From Fasciola hepatica (Eukaryota; Platyhelminthes; Trematoda; Plagiorchiida; Fasciolidae): a DNA stretch of 64,000 nucleotides. The position numbers and the translations under genes were made by a program. The stretch covers positions 293,001-357,000 of the forward strand of contig CANUEZ040000196.1 in assembly GCA_948099385.1 (NCBI GenBank). Direction: 5' to 3'. How positions within the stretch are numbered: position 1 is the first letter of the stretch; each line of letters starts with the position of its first letter. Shown piece after piece: positions 39,840-51,730 of this stretch. The notes below the pieces were generated by a model. The model did not search any database and was not told the DNA's origin. It was given only the letters and a program-made list of their open reading frames with translations.

Positions 39840-41537
39840 GGCCTAAGAAAAACCAATGCATTCCCTTATGAACAATCCCCACACAGATTGCTCATACAAT
39901 GCAATAGAGCAGTAGCAGAGTAGATTTGAATAATATGATTCTCCATGCAGCTTGAACACTGAACTGACCATTGAAAATGATGGAAGCACTGTACAGCTGT
40001 TTGATCCGCTAAGGGAATCATGAGCATTGTACATGGACAGAGCCCACACGGGGACACGAACAAGGGTTGGGGTGAACGAATGTCAGTCGAACACCCAAAC
40101 CACAAGGCTATCCGAAATCGGTCTCAACGCTTTGTTCAACATATACAATACATGATATAGCACAATCCCCAAATTGGCTTCGGCTTTCGATTTCGCTTTG
40201 AACGGTAACAACCAAATTCTCGCACACCGATCCAATCCTATGTTCCATCACTTCTCTATTTATGGGCCTAAGTAAAACCAAGGCATTCCCTTATGAACAA
40301 TTCACACAGATTGATCATACAATGCAATAGAGCAGTAGCAGAGTAGATTTGTATAATATGATTCTCCATGCAGCTTGAACACTGAACTGACCATTGAAAA
40401 TGATGGAAGCACTGTACAGCTGTTTGATCCGCTAAGGGAATCATGAGCATTGTACATGGACAGAGCCCACACGGGGACACGAACAAGGGTTGGGGTGAAC
40501 GAATGTCAGTCGAACACCCAAACCACAAGGCTATCCGAAATCGGTCTCAACGCTTTGTTCAACATATACAATACATGATATAGCACAATCCCCAAATTGG
40601 CTTCGGCTTTCGCTTTCGCTTTGAACGGTAACAACCAAATTCTCGCACACCGATCCAATCCTATGTTCCATCACTTCTCTATTTATGGGCCTAAGTAAAA
40701 CCAAGGCATTCCCTTATGAACAATCCCCACACAGATTGCTCATACAATGCAATAGAGCAGTAGCAGAGTAGATTTGAATAATATGATTCTTTATGCAGCT
40801 TGAACACTGAACTGACCATTGAAAATGATGGAAGCACTGTACAGCTGTTTGATCCGCTAAGGGAATCATGAGCATTGTACATGGACAGAGCCCACACGGG
40901 GACACGAACAAGGGTTGGGGTGAACGAATGTCAGTGGAACACCCAAACCACAAGGCTATCCGATATGGGTCTGAACGCTTTGTTCAACATATACAATACA
41001 TGATATAGCACAATCCCCAAATTGGCTTCGGCTTTCGCTTTCGCTTTGAACGGTAACAACCTAATTCTCGCACACCGATCCAATCCTATGTTCCATCACT
41101 TCTCTATTTATGGGCCTAAGTAAAACCAAGGCATTCCCTTATGAACAATCCCCACACAGATTGCTCATACAATGCAATAGAGCAGTAGCAGAGTAGATTT
41201 GAATAATATGATTCTTTATGCAGCTTGAACACTGAACTGACCATTGAAAATGATGGAAGCACTGTACAGCTGTTTGATCCGCTAAGGGAATCATGAGCAT
41301 TGCACATGGACAGAGCCCACACGGGGACACGAACAAGGGTTGGGGTGAACGAATGTCAGTCGAACACCCAAACCACAAGGCTATCCGAAATCGGTCTCAA
41401 CGCTTTGTTCAACATATACAATACATGATATAGCACAATCCCCAAATTGGCTTCGGCTTTCGATTTCGCTTTGAACGGTAACAACCAAATTCTCGCACAC
41501 CGATCCAATCCTATGTTCCATCACTTCTCTATTTATG
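39840..41537 (+). repeat. Four monomers before the LTR insertion
   Basis: Starts: 39840, 40265, 40688, 41113. The CACACGGGG allele returns here. 39840, 40265, 40688 share TTGTACATGG. 39840 has the CTAAGAAAAACCAATGC start seen in 33056 and 34754. AAATCGGTCTCAACG is in the tails of 39840, 40265 and 41113. 40688 and 41113 are a close pair (TTTGAATAATATGATTC, TTTATGC). Confidence 0.93.
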
Positions 41538-41678
41538 GGCCTAAGTAAAACCAAGGCATTCCCTTATGAACAATTCACACAGATTGATCATACAATGCAA
41601 TAGAGCAGTAGCAGAGTAGATTTGTATAATATGATTCTCCATGCAGCTTGAACACTGAATTGACCGTTGAAAATTATG

Positions 41679-41682
41679 GAAG
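41679..41682. repeat. Target-site duplication GAAG, left copy
   Basis: GAAG directly precedes the insertion. It is present once in uninterrupted monomers (ATGGAAGCACTG) and twice here, flanking the element. Extending to 5 bp breaks the match (GGAAG versus GAAGC), so the duplication is 4 bp. Confidence 0.93.
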
Positions 41683-41689
41683 TGTAACA
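41683..41689 (+). repeat. LTR left terminal inverted repeat TGTAACA
   Basis: TGTAACA is the exact reverse complement of the right end TGTTACA. It marks the 5' boundary of the element immediately after GAAG. Confidence 0.92.
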
Positions 41690-41764
41690 AGAACGACAAC
41701 GCACGGCAGGATACTTGTATTCCCACGGTCACACAAGTCAAGTCATGGAACACATACAGTCAAT

Positions 41765-41770
41765 TATATA
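41765..41770 (+). promoter_or_regulatory. Candidate TATA box of the LTR promoter
   Basis: TATATA (in CAATTATATAGGCC) lies at LTR position 83-88, in an AT-rich pocket of an otherwise GC-rich element. It is placed as expected for a U3 promoter. Transcription would start roughly 25-30 bp downstream, near CAGACTGCGCAGC. Activity is not shown. Confidence 0.5.
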
Positions 41771-42117
41771 GGCCTTTTTCCAGACTGCGCAGCACCAAGA
41801 TTGCTATTGCCGCTGCTTGAGCGATTCGGTTGCGTTCTGTCCAGTTGCCTGTGGCCGATGGCTTGCTTCTCTTGACCGTCATTTCCCTTCGGTTGGTCCG
41901 ACTGTCTCAGTTGACGGCTCAATCGGCAGCCCTTCACTTGAGCTATCTTGCTGGTTGCCGGAGATCCCGCTGCTTCCTCTCTGGTCGTCGGTATGCCTCC
42001 TTTTGCCTGCTTCGGGACGCCTCCGACATATTCGCCACCTGTTCTTTTGTCTGTGGCCCTCGTTTGGTTCGTTCGTTCGGCTTGATGTTTACGCCGTTCC
42101 CTCGCCCCAGCATTCCC

Positions 42118-42124
42118 TGTTACA
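42118..42124 (-). repeat. LTR right terminal inverted repeat TGTTACA
   Basis: TGTTACA ends the element and is followed at once by the second GAAG and the continuation of the satellite monomer (CACTGTACAGC). Confidence 0.92.
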
Positions 42125-42128
42125 GAAG
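42125..42128. repeat. Target-site duplication GAAG, right copy
   Basis: The second GAAG follows the element, after which the satellite resumes exactly where it was interrupted. Confidence 0.93.
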
Positions 42129-42406
42129 CACTGTACAGCTGTTTGATCCGCTAAGGGAATCATGAGCATTACACATGGACAGAGCCCACACGGGGACACG
42201 AACAAGGGTTGGGGTGAACGAATGTCAGTCGAACAGCCAAACCACAAGGCTATCCGATATGGGTCTGAACGCTTAGTTCAATATACACAAAACATGATAT
42301 AGCACAATCCCCAAATTGGCTTCGGCTTTCGCTTTCGCTTTGAACGGTAACAACCAAATTCTCGCACACCGATCCAATCCTATGTTCCATCACTTCTCTA
42401 TTTATG

Positions 42407-45400
42407 GGCCTAAGTAAAACCAAGGCATTCCCTTATGAACAATTCACACAGATTGCTCATACAATGCAATAGAGCAGTAGCAGAGTAGATTTGTATAATA
42501 TGATTCTACATGCAGCTTGAACACTGAACTGACCATTGAAAATGATGGAAGCACTGTACAGCTGTTTGATCCGCTAAGGGAATCATGAGCATTGCACATG
42601 GACAGAGCCCACACGGGGACACGAACAAGGGTTGGGGTGAACGAATGTCAGTCGAACACCCAAACCACAAGGCTATCCGAAATGGGTCTCAACGCTTTGT
42701 TCAACATATACAATACATGATATAGCACAATCCCCAAATTGGCTTCGGCTTTCGCTTTCGCTTTGAACGGTAACAACCAAATTCTCGCACACCGATCCAA
42801 TCCTATGTTCCATCACTTCTCTATTTATGGGCCTAAGTAAAACCAAGGCATTCCCTTATGAACAATCCCCACACAGATTGCTCATACAATGCAATAGAGC
42901 AGTAGCAGAGTAGATTTGAATAATATGATTCTCCATGCAGCTTGACCACTGAACTGACCATCGAAAATTATGGAAGAACTGTACAGCTGTTTGATCCGTT
43001 TAGGGAATCATGAGCATTGCACATGGACAGAGCCCACACGGGGACACGAACAAGGGTTGGGGTGAACGATTGTCAGTCGAACACCCAAACCACAAGGCTA
43101 TACGATATGGGTCTCAAAGCTTTGTTCAACATATACAATACATGATATAGCACAATCCCCAAATTGGCTTCGGCTTTCGCTTTCGCTTTGAACGGTAACA
43201 ACCAAATTCTCGCACACCGATCCAATCCTATGTTCCACCACTTCTCTATTTATGGGCCTAAGTAAAACCAAGCCATTCCCTTATGAACAATCCACACACA
43301 GATTGCTCATACAATGCAATAGAGCAGTAGCAGAGTAGATTTGTATAATATGATTCTCCATGCAGCTTGAACACTGAACTGACCATTGAAAATGATGGAA
43401 GCACTGTACAGCTGTTTGATCCGCTAAGGGAATCATGAGCATTGCACATGGACAGAGCTCACACGGGGACACGAACAAGGGTTGGAGTGAACGATTGTCA
43501 GTCGAACACCCAAACCACAAGGCTATCCGATATGGGTCTGAACGCTTTGTTCAACATACACAATACATCATATAGCACAATCCCCAAATTGGCTTCGGCT
43601 TTCGCATTCGCTTTGAACGGTAACAACCAAATTCTCGCACACCGATCCAATCCTATGTTCCATCACTTCTCTATTTATGGGCCTAAGTAAAACCAATGCA
43701 TTCCCTTATGAACAATCCCCACACAGATTGCTCATACAATGCAATAGAGCAGTAGCAGAGTAGATTTGTATAATATGATTCTACATGCAGCTTGAACACT
43801 GAACTGACCATTGAAAATGATGGAAGCACTGTACAGCTGTTTGATCCGCTAAGGGAATCATGAGCATTGCACATGGACAGAGCCCACACGGGGACACGAA
43901 CAAGGGTTGGGGTGCACGAATGTCAGTCGAACACCCAAACCACAAGGCTATCCGATATGGGTCTCAACGCTTTGTTCTACATATACAATACATGATATAG
44001 CACAATCCCCGAATTAGTTTCGGCTTCCGCTTTCGTTTTCAACGGTAACAACCAAATTCTCGCACACCGACCCAGTCCTATGTTCCATCACTTCTCTATT
44101 CATGGGCCTAAGTAAAACCAAGGCATTCCCTTATGAACAATCCACACAGATTGCTCATACAATGCAATAGAGCAGTAGCAGAGTAGATTTGTATAATATG
44201 ATTCTCCATGCAGCTTGAACACTGAACTGACCATTGAGAATTATGGAAGCACTGTACAGCTGTTTGATCCGCTAAGGGAATCATGAACATTGCACATGGA
44301 CAGAGCCCACTCGAAGACACGAACAAGGGTTGGGGTGAACGAATGTCAGTCGAACACCCAAACCACAAGGCTATCCGAAATGGGTCTCAACGCTTTGTTC
44401 AACATATACAATACATGATATAGCACAATCCACAAATTGGCTTCGGCTTTCGCTTTCGCTTTGAACGGTAACAACCAAATTCTCGCACACCGATCCAATC
44501 CTATGTTCCATCACTTCTCCATTCATGCGCCTAAGTAAAACCAAGGCATTCCCTTATGAACAATCCCCACACAGATTGCTCATACAATGCAATAGAGCAG
44601 TAGCAGAGTAGATTTGAATAATATGATTCTCCATGCAGCTTGAACACTGAACTGACCATTGAAAATTATGGAAGCACTGTACAGCTGTTTAATCCGCTAA
44701 GGGAATCATGAGCATTGCACATGGACACAGCCCACACGGGGACACGAACAAGGGTTGGGGTGAACGAATGTCAGTCGAACACCCAAACCACAAGGCTATC
44801 CGAAATGGGTCTGAACGCTTTGTTCAACATATACAATACATGATATAGCACAATCCCCAAATTGGCTTCGGCTTTCGCTTTCGCTTTGAACGGTAACAAC
44901 CAAATTCTCGCACACCGATCCAATCCTATGTTCCATCACTTCTCTATTTATGGGCCTAAGTAAAACCAAGGCATTCCCTTATGAACCATCCCCACACAGA
45001 TTGATCACACAATGCAATAGAGCAGTAGCAGAGTAGATTTGTATAATATGATTCTCCATGCAGCTTGAACACTGAACTGACCATTGAAAATGATGGAAGC
45101 ACTGTACAGCTGTTTGATTCGCTAAGGGAATCATGAGCATTGTACATGGACAGAGCCCACACGGGGACACGAACAAGGGTTGGGGTGAACGAATGTCAGT
45201 CAAACACCCAAACCACAGGGCTATCCGAAATGGGTCTCAACGCTTTGTTCAACATATCCGCTAAATGACATAGCACAATCCCCAAATTGGTTTCGGCTTT
45301 CGCCTTGGCTTTGAAAGGTAACAATCAAATTCTCGCACACCGATCCAATCCCATGTTCCATCACTTCTCTATTTATGGGCCTAAGTAAAACCAAGGCATT

Positions 45401-46227
45401 CCCTTATGAACAATCCCCACACAGATTGCTCATACAATGCAATAGAGCAGTAGCAGAGTAGATTTGTATAATATGATTCCCAATGCAGCTTGACCACGGA
45501 ACTGTCCGTTGAAAATGATGGAAGCACTGTACAGCTGTTTGATCCGCTTAGGGAATCATGAGCATTGCACATGGACAGAGCCCACACGGGGACACGAACA
45601 AGGGTTGGGGTGCACGAATGTCAGTCGAACACCCAAACCACAAGGCTATCCTATATGGGTCTGAACGCTTTGTTCAACATATACAATACATGATATAGCA
45701 CAATCCCCAAATTGGCTTCGGCTTTCGCTTTCGCTTTGAACGGTAACAACCAAATTCTCGCACACCGATCCAATCCTATGTTCCATCACTTCTCTATTCA
45801 TGGGCCTAAGTAAAACCAAGGCATTCATTTATGAACAATCCCCACACAGATTGCTCATACAATGCAATAGAGCAGTAGCAGAGTAGATTTGTATAATATG
45901 ATTCTCCATGCAGCTTGAACACTGAACTGACCATTGAAAATGATGGAAGCACTGTACAGCTGTTTGATCCGCTAAGGGAATCATGAACATTGCACATGGA
46001 CAGAGCCCACACGGGGACACGAACAAGGGTTGGGGTGAACGAATGTCAGTCGAACACCCAAACCACAAGGCTATCCGAAAGGGGTCTCAACGCTTTGTTC
46101 AACATATACAATACATGATATAGCACAATCCCCAAATTGGCTTCGGCTTTCCCTTTCGCTTTGAACGGTAACAACCAAATTCTCGCACACCGATCCAATC
46201 CTATGTTCCATCACTTCTCTATTTATG
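42407..46227 (+). repeat. Nine mixed monomers after the LTR
   Basis: Starts: 42407, 42830, 43255, 43680, 44105, 44528, 44953, 45378, 45803. Several resemble monomers far upstream. 42830 carries the CCACTGAACTGACCATCG type of 1261. 43255 carries GAGCTCACACGGGG and GGAGTGAACGATTGTC like 12719 and 19074. 43680 begins CCAATGCATTCCC and has TCTACATGC like 1686 and 33056. 44953 recurs as 46228, three monomers (1275 bp) on (GATTGATCACACAATG, GTCAGTCAAACACC). Confidence 0.92.
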
Positions 46228-48344
46228 GGCCTAAGTAAAACCAAGGCATTCCCTTATGAACCATCCCCACACAGATTGATCACACAATGCAATAGAGCAG
46301 TAACAGAGTAGATTTGTATAATATGATTCTCCATGCAGCTTGAACACTGAACTGACCATTGAAAATGATGGAAGCACTGTACAGCTGTTTGATCCGCTAA
46401 GGGAATCATGAGCATTGCACATGGACAGAGCCCACACGGGGACACGAACAAGGGTTGGGGTGAACGAATGTCAGTCAAACACCCAAACCACAGGGCTATC
46501 CGATATGGGTCTGAACGCTTTGTTCAACATATCCAATACATGATATAGCACAATCCCCAAATTGGTTTCGACTTTCGATTTCGCTTTGAACGGTAACAAC
46601 CAAATTCTCGCACACCGATCCAATCCTATGTTCCATCACTTCTCTATTTATGGGCCTAAGTAAAACCAATGCATTCCCTTATGAACAATCCACACAGATT
46701 GCTCATACAATGCAATAGAGCAGTAGCAGAGTAGATTTGTATAATATGATTCTTTATGCAGCTTGAACACTGAACTGACCATTGAAAATGATGGAAGCAC
46801 TGTACAGCTGTTTGATCCGCTAAGGGAATCATGAGCATTGCACATGGACAGAGCCCACACGGGGACACGAACAAGGGTTGGGGTGAACGAATGTCAGTCG
46901 AACACCCAAAACACAATGTAACTGATATCGTTCTCAACGATTTGTTCAACATGTACACTACATGATATAGCACAATCCCCAAATTGGCTTCGGCTTTCGC
47001 TTTCGCTTTCAACGGTAACAACCGAATTCTCGCACACCGATCAAATCCTATGTTCCATCACTTCTCTATTTATGGGCCTAAGTAAAACCAATGCATTCCC
47101 TTATGAACAATCCACACAGATTGCTCATACAATGCAATAGAGCAGTAACAGAGTAGATTCCTATAGTATGTTTCTACATGCAGCTTGAACACTGAACTGA
47201 CCATTGAAAATGATGGAAGCACTGTACAGCTGTTTGATCCGCTAAGGGAATCATGAACATTGCACATGGACACAGCCCCCTCGGTGACACGAACAAGGGT
47301 TGGAGTTAACGAATGTCAGTCGAACACCCAAACCACAAGGCTATCCGATATGGGTCTGAACGCTTTGTTCAACATATACAATACATGATATAGCACAATC
47401 CCCAAATTGGCTTCGGCTTTCGATTTCGCTTTGAACGGTAACAACCAAATTCTCGCACAACGATCCAATCCTATGTTCCATCACTTCTCTATTTAAGGGC
47501 CTAATTAAAACCAAGGCATTCCCTTATGAATAATCCCCACACAGATTGCTCATACAATGCAATAGAGCAGTAGCAGAGTAGATTTGTATAATATGATTCT
47601 CCATGCAGCTTGAACACTGAACCGACCATTGAAAATTATGGAAGCACTGTACAGCTGTTTGATCCGCTAAGGGAATCATGAGCATTGCACATGGACAGAG
47701 CCCTCACGGGGACACGAACAAGGGTTGGGGTGAACGAATGTCATTCGAACACCCAAAACACAATGCTACTGATATCGTTCTCAACGCTTTGTTCAACAAA
47801 TACAATACATGATATAGCACAATCCACAAATTGGCTTCGGCTTTCGCTTTCGCTTTGAACGGTAACAACCAATATCTCGCACACCGATCCAATCCTATGT
47901 TCCATCACTTCTCTATTTATGGGCCCAAGTAAAACCAAGGCATTCCCTTATGAACAATCCACACAGATTGCTCATACAATGCAATAGAGCAGTAGCAGAG
48001 TAGATTCCTATAGTATGTTTCTACATGCAGCTTGAACACTGAACTGACCATTGAAAATGATGGAAGCACTGTACAGCTGTTTGATCCGCTAAGGGAATCA
48101 TGAACATTGCACATGGACACAGCCCACTCGGAGACACGAACAAGGGTTGGGGTGAACGAATGTCAGTCGAACACCCAAACCACAAGGCTATCCGATATGG
48201 GTCTCAACGCTTTGTTCAACATATGCAAAACATGATATAGCACAATCCCCAAATTGGCTTCGGCTTTCGCTTTCGCTTTGAACGGTAACATCCAAAATCT
48301 CGCACACCGATCCAATCCTATGTTCCATCACTTCTCTATTTATG
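46228..48344 (+). repeat. Five monomers, counterpart of 28.4-30.1 kb
   Basis: Starts: 46228, 46653, 47075, 47498, 47922. 46653, 47075 and 47498 correspond to 28820, 29242 and 29665 at 17,833 bp, which is 41 monomers once the LTR and duplication are subtracted. 47075 and 47922 form an 847-bp-spaced pair sharing GATTCCTATAGTATGTTTC, found nowhere else in the window. 46228 has the GGTTTCGACTTTCG tract typical of 21.6-29.7 kb. Confidence 0.9.
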
Positions 48345-51300
48345 GGCCTAAGTAAAACCAAGGCATTCCCTTATGAACAATTCACACAGATTGCTCATAC
48401 AATGCAATAGAGCAGTAGCAGAGTAGATTTGTATAATATGATTCTCCATGCAGCTTGAACACTGAACTGACCATTGAAAATTATGGAAGCACTGTACAGC
48501 TGTTTGATCCGCTAAGGGAATCATGAGCATTACACATGGACAGAGCCCACTCGGAGACACGAACAAGGGTTGGGGTGAACGAATGTCAGTCGAACAACCA
48601 AACCACAAGGCTATCCCATATGGGTCTGAACGCTTTGTTCAACATATACAATACATGATATAGCACAATCCCCAAATTGGCTTCGGCTTTCGCTTTCGCT
48701 TTCAACGGCAACAACCAAATTCTCGCACACCGATCCAATCCTATGTTCCATCACTTCTCTATTTATGGGCCTAAGTAAAACCAAGGCATTCCCTTATGAA
48801 CAATCCCCACACAGATTGCTCATACAATGCAATAGAGCAGTAGCAGAGTAGATTTGTATAATATGATTCTCCATGCAGCTTGAACACTGAACTGACCATT
48901 GAAAATGATGGAAGCACTGTACAGCTGTTTGATCCGCTAAGGGAATCATGAGCATTGCACATGGACAGAGCCCACTCGGAGACACGAACAAGGGTTGGGG
49001 TGAACGATTGTCAGTCGAACACCCAAACCACAAGGCTATCCCATATGGGTCTCAACGTTTTGTTCAACATCTACACTATATGATATAGCACAATCCCCAA
49101 ATTGGTTTCGGCTTTCGCTTTCGTTTTCAACGGTAACAACCAAATTCTCGCACACCGATCCAATCCTATGTTCCATCACTTCTCTATTCATGGGCCTAAG
49201 TAAAACCAAGGCATTCCCTTATGAACAATTCACACAGATTGCTCATATAATGCAATAGAGCAGTAGCAGAGTAGATTTGTATAATATGATTCTCCATGCA
49301 GCTTTAACACTGAACTGACCATTGAAAATGATGGAAGCACTGTACAGCTGTTTGATCCGCTAAGGGAATCATGAACATTGCACATGGACAGAGCCCACTC
49401 GGAGACACGAACAAGGGTTGGGGTGAACGAATGTCAGTCGAACACCCAAACCACAAGGCTATCCGAAATGGGTCTCAACGCTTTGTTCAACATATACACT
49501 ACATGATATAGCACAATCCCCAAATTGACTTCGGCTTTCGCTTTGGCTTTGAACGGTAACAATCAAATTCTCGCACACCGATCCAATCCTATGTTCCATC
49601 ACTTCTCTATTCATGGGCCTAAGTAAAACCAAGGCATTCCCTTATGAACAATTCACACAGATTGCTCATACAATGCAATAGAGCAGTAGCAGAGTAGATT
49701 TGTATAATATGATTCTCCATGCAGCTTGAACACTGAACTGACCATTGAAAATGATGGAAGCACTGTACAGCTGTTTGATCCGCTAAGGGAATCATGAGCA
49801 TTGCACATGGACAGAGCCCACTCGGAGACACGAACAAGGGTTGGGGTGAACGATTGTCAGTCGAACACCCAAACCACAAGGCTATCCCATATGGGTCTCA
49901 ACGTTTTGTTCAACATCTACACTATATGATATAGCACAATCCCCAAATTGGTTTCGGCTTTCGCTTTCGTTTTCAACGGTAACAACCAAATTCTCGCACA
50001 CCGATCCAATCCTATGTTCCATCACTTCTCTATTCATGGGCCTAAGTAAAACCAAGGCATTCCCTTATGAACAATTCACACAGATTGCTCATACAATGCA
50101 ATAGAGCAGTAGCAGAGTAGATTTGTATAATATGATTCTCCATGCAGCTTTAACACTGAACTGACCATTGAAAATGATGGAAGCACTGTACAGCTGTTTG
50201 ATCAGCTAAGGGAATCATGAGCATTGCACATGGACAGAGCCCATTCAGGGACACGAACAAGGGTTGGGGTGAACGATTGTCAGTCGAACACCCAAACCAC
50301 AAGGCTATCCCATATGGGTCTGAACGCTTTGTTCAACATATACAATACATGATATAGCAAAATCCCCAAATTGGCTTCGGCTTTCGCTTTCGCTTTGAAC
50401 GGTAACAACCAAATTCTCGCACACCGATCCAATCCTATGTTCCATCACTTCTCTATTTATGGGCCTAAGTAAAACCAAGGCATTCCCTTATGAACAATCC
50501 ACACAGATTGCTCATACAATGCAATAGAGCAGTAGCAGAGTAGATTTGTATAATATGATTCTCCATGCAGCTTGAACACTGAACTGACCATTGAAAATGA
50601 TGGAAGCACTGTACAGCTGTTTGATCCGCTAAGGGAATCATGAACATTGCACATGGACAGAGCCCACTCGAAAACACGAACAAGGGTTGGGGTGAACGAA
50701 TGTCAGTCGAACACCCAAACCACAAGGCTATCCGAAATGGGTCTCAACGCTTTGTTCAACATATACACTACATGATATAGCACAATCCCCAAATTGGCTT
50801 CGGCTTTCGCTTTCGCTTTCAACGGTAACAACCAAATTCTCGCACACCGATCCAATCCTATGTTCCATCACTTCTCTATTTATGGGCCTAAGTAAAACCA
50901 AGGCATTCCCTTATGAACAATTCACACAGATTGATCATACAATGCAATAGAGCAGTAGCAGAGTAGATTTGTATAATATGATTCTCCATGCAGCTTGAAC
51001 ACTGAACTGACCATTGAAAATGATGGAAGCACTGTACAGCTGTTTGATCCGCTAAGGGAATCATGAGCATTGCACATGGACAGAGCCCACACGGGGACAC
51101 GAACAAGGGATGGGGTGAACGAATGTCAGTCGAACACCCAAACCACAAGGCTATCCGATATGGGTCTGAACGCTTTGTTCAACATATACAATACATGATA
51201 TAGCACAATCCCCAAATTGGCTTCGGCTTTCGCTTTCGCTTTGAACGGTAACAACCAAATTCTCGCACACCGATCCAATCCTATGTTCCATCACTTCTCT

Positions 51301-51730
51301 ATTTATGGGCCTAAGTAAAACCAAGGCATTCTCTTATGAACAATTCACACAGATTGCTCATACAATGCAATAGAGCAGTAGCAGAGCAGATTTGTATAAT
51401 ATGATTCTCCATGCAGCTTGAACACTGAACTGACCATTGAAAATGATGGAAACACTGTACAGCTGTTTGATCCGCTAAGGGAATCATGAGCATTGCACAT
51501 GGACAGAGCCCATTCAGGGACACGAACAAGGGTTGGGGTGAACGATTGTCAATCGAACACCCAAAACACAAGGCTATACGATATGGGTCTCAAAGCTTTG
51601 TTCCACATATACACTACATGACATAGCACAATCCCCAAATTGGCTTCGGCTTTCGCTTTCGCTTTGAACGGTAACAACCAAATTCTCGCACACCGATCCA
51701 ATCCTATGTTCCATCACTCCTCTATTTATG
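48345..51730 (+). repeat. Eight monomers with a local dimer duplication
   Basis: Starts: 48345, 48768, 49193, 49616, 50039, 50462, 50885, 51308. 48768/49193 is repeated as 49616/50039 (offsets 848 and 846). 48768 and 49616 share the tail CATCTACACTATATG and CGTTTTCAACGG. 49193 and 50039 share GCTTTAACACTG. Lengths are 423 from 49193 on. CACTCGGAG and CATTCAGGG are the main alleles at offset 206-215. Confidence 0.92.

Larger units (their letters stand above)
41683..42124 (+). mobile_element. Solo LTR of an LTR retrotransposon (442 bp)
   Basis: This is the only non-satellite sequence in the window. It begins TGTAACA and ends TGTTACA, a perfect 7-bp terminal inverted repeat with the canonical TG...CA ends of long terminal repeats, and is flanked by a 4-bp direct duplication (GAAG). 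Its GC is about 53%, against 44% for the satellite. A TATATA box sits 83 bp from the left end on the plus strand, which suggests plus-strand orientation; I saw no AATAAA in it. There is no internal region, primer-binding site, gag or pol and no second LTR, so this is a solo LTR, the usual product of LTR-LTR recombination. Ty3/gypsy and BEL/Pao are both compatible with the ends and a 4-bp duplication; I cannot assign the family. A short DNA transposon is a less likely alternative. Confidence 0.88.
41538..42406 (+). repeat. Satellite monomer interrupted by a solo LTR
   Basis: A 423-class monomer (TTCACACAG) is split at offset 145 by a 442-bp insertion plus a 4-bp duplication. Removing 446 bp restores an uninterrupted 423-bp monomer. 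Its 5' part is of the B type (GACCGTTGAAAATTATGG). Its 3' part has private changes (CGCTTAGTTCAATATAC and ACAAAACATG). Confidence 0.95.

Noticed and set aside
41683..42124. Inserted element read as a short inverted-repeat DNA transposon or MITE
   Set aside because: The inverted repeats are only 7 bp and have the TG...CA form typical of LTRs, and a TATA box is present. I keep it as the second choice.
41817..42165. Two overlapping plus-strand open frames of 109 and 111 codons in the LTR
   Set aside because: They lie in two frames over the same GC-rich LTR sequence and run through the right end into the satellite. LTRs are usually non-coding and no domain is visible.
21780..45550. Telomere-like TTAGGG in CTTAGGGAATC variants (near 21783 and 45548)
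   Set aside because: Single occurrences caused by one substitution in CTAAGGGAATC; no tandem telomeric repeat is present.
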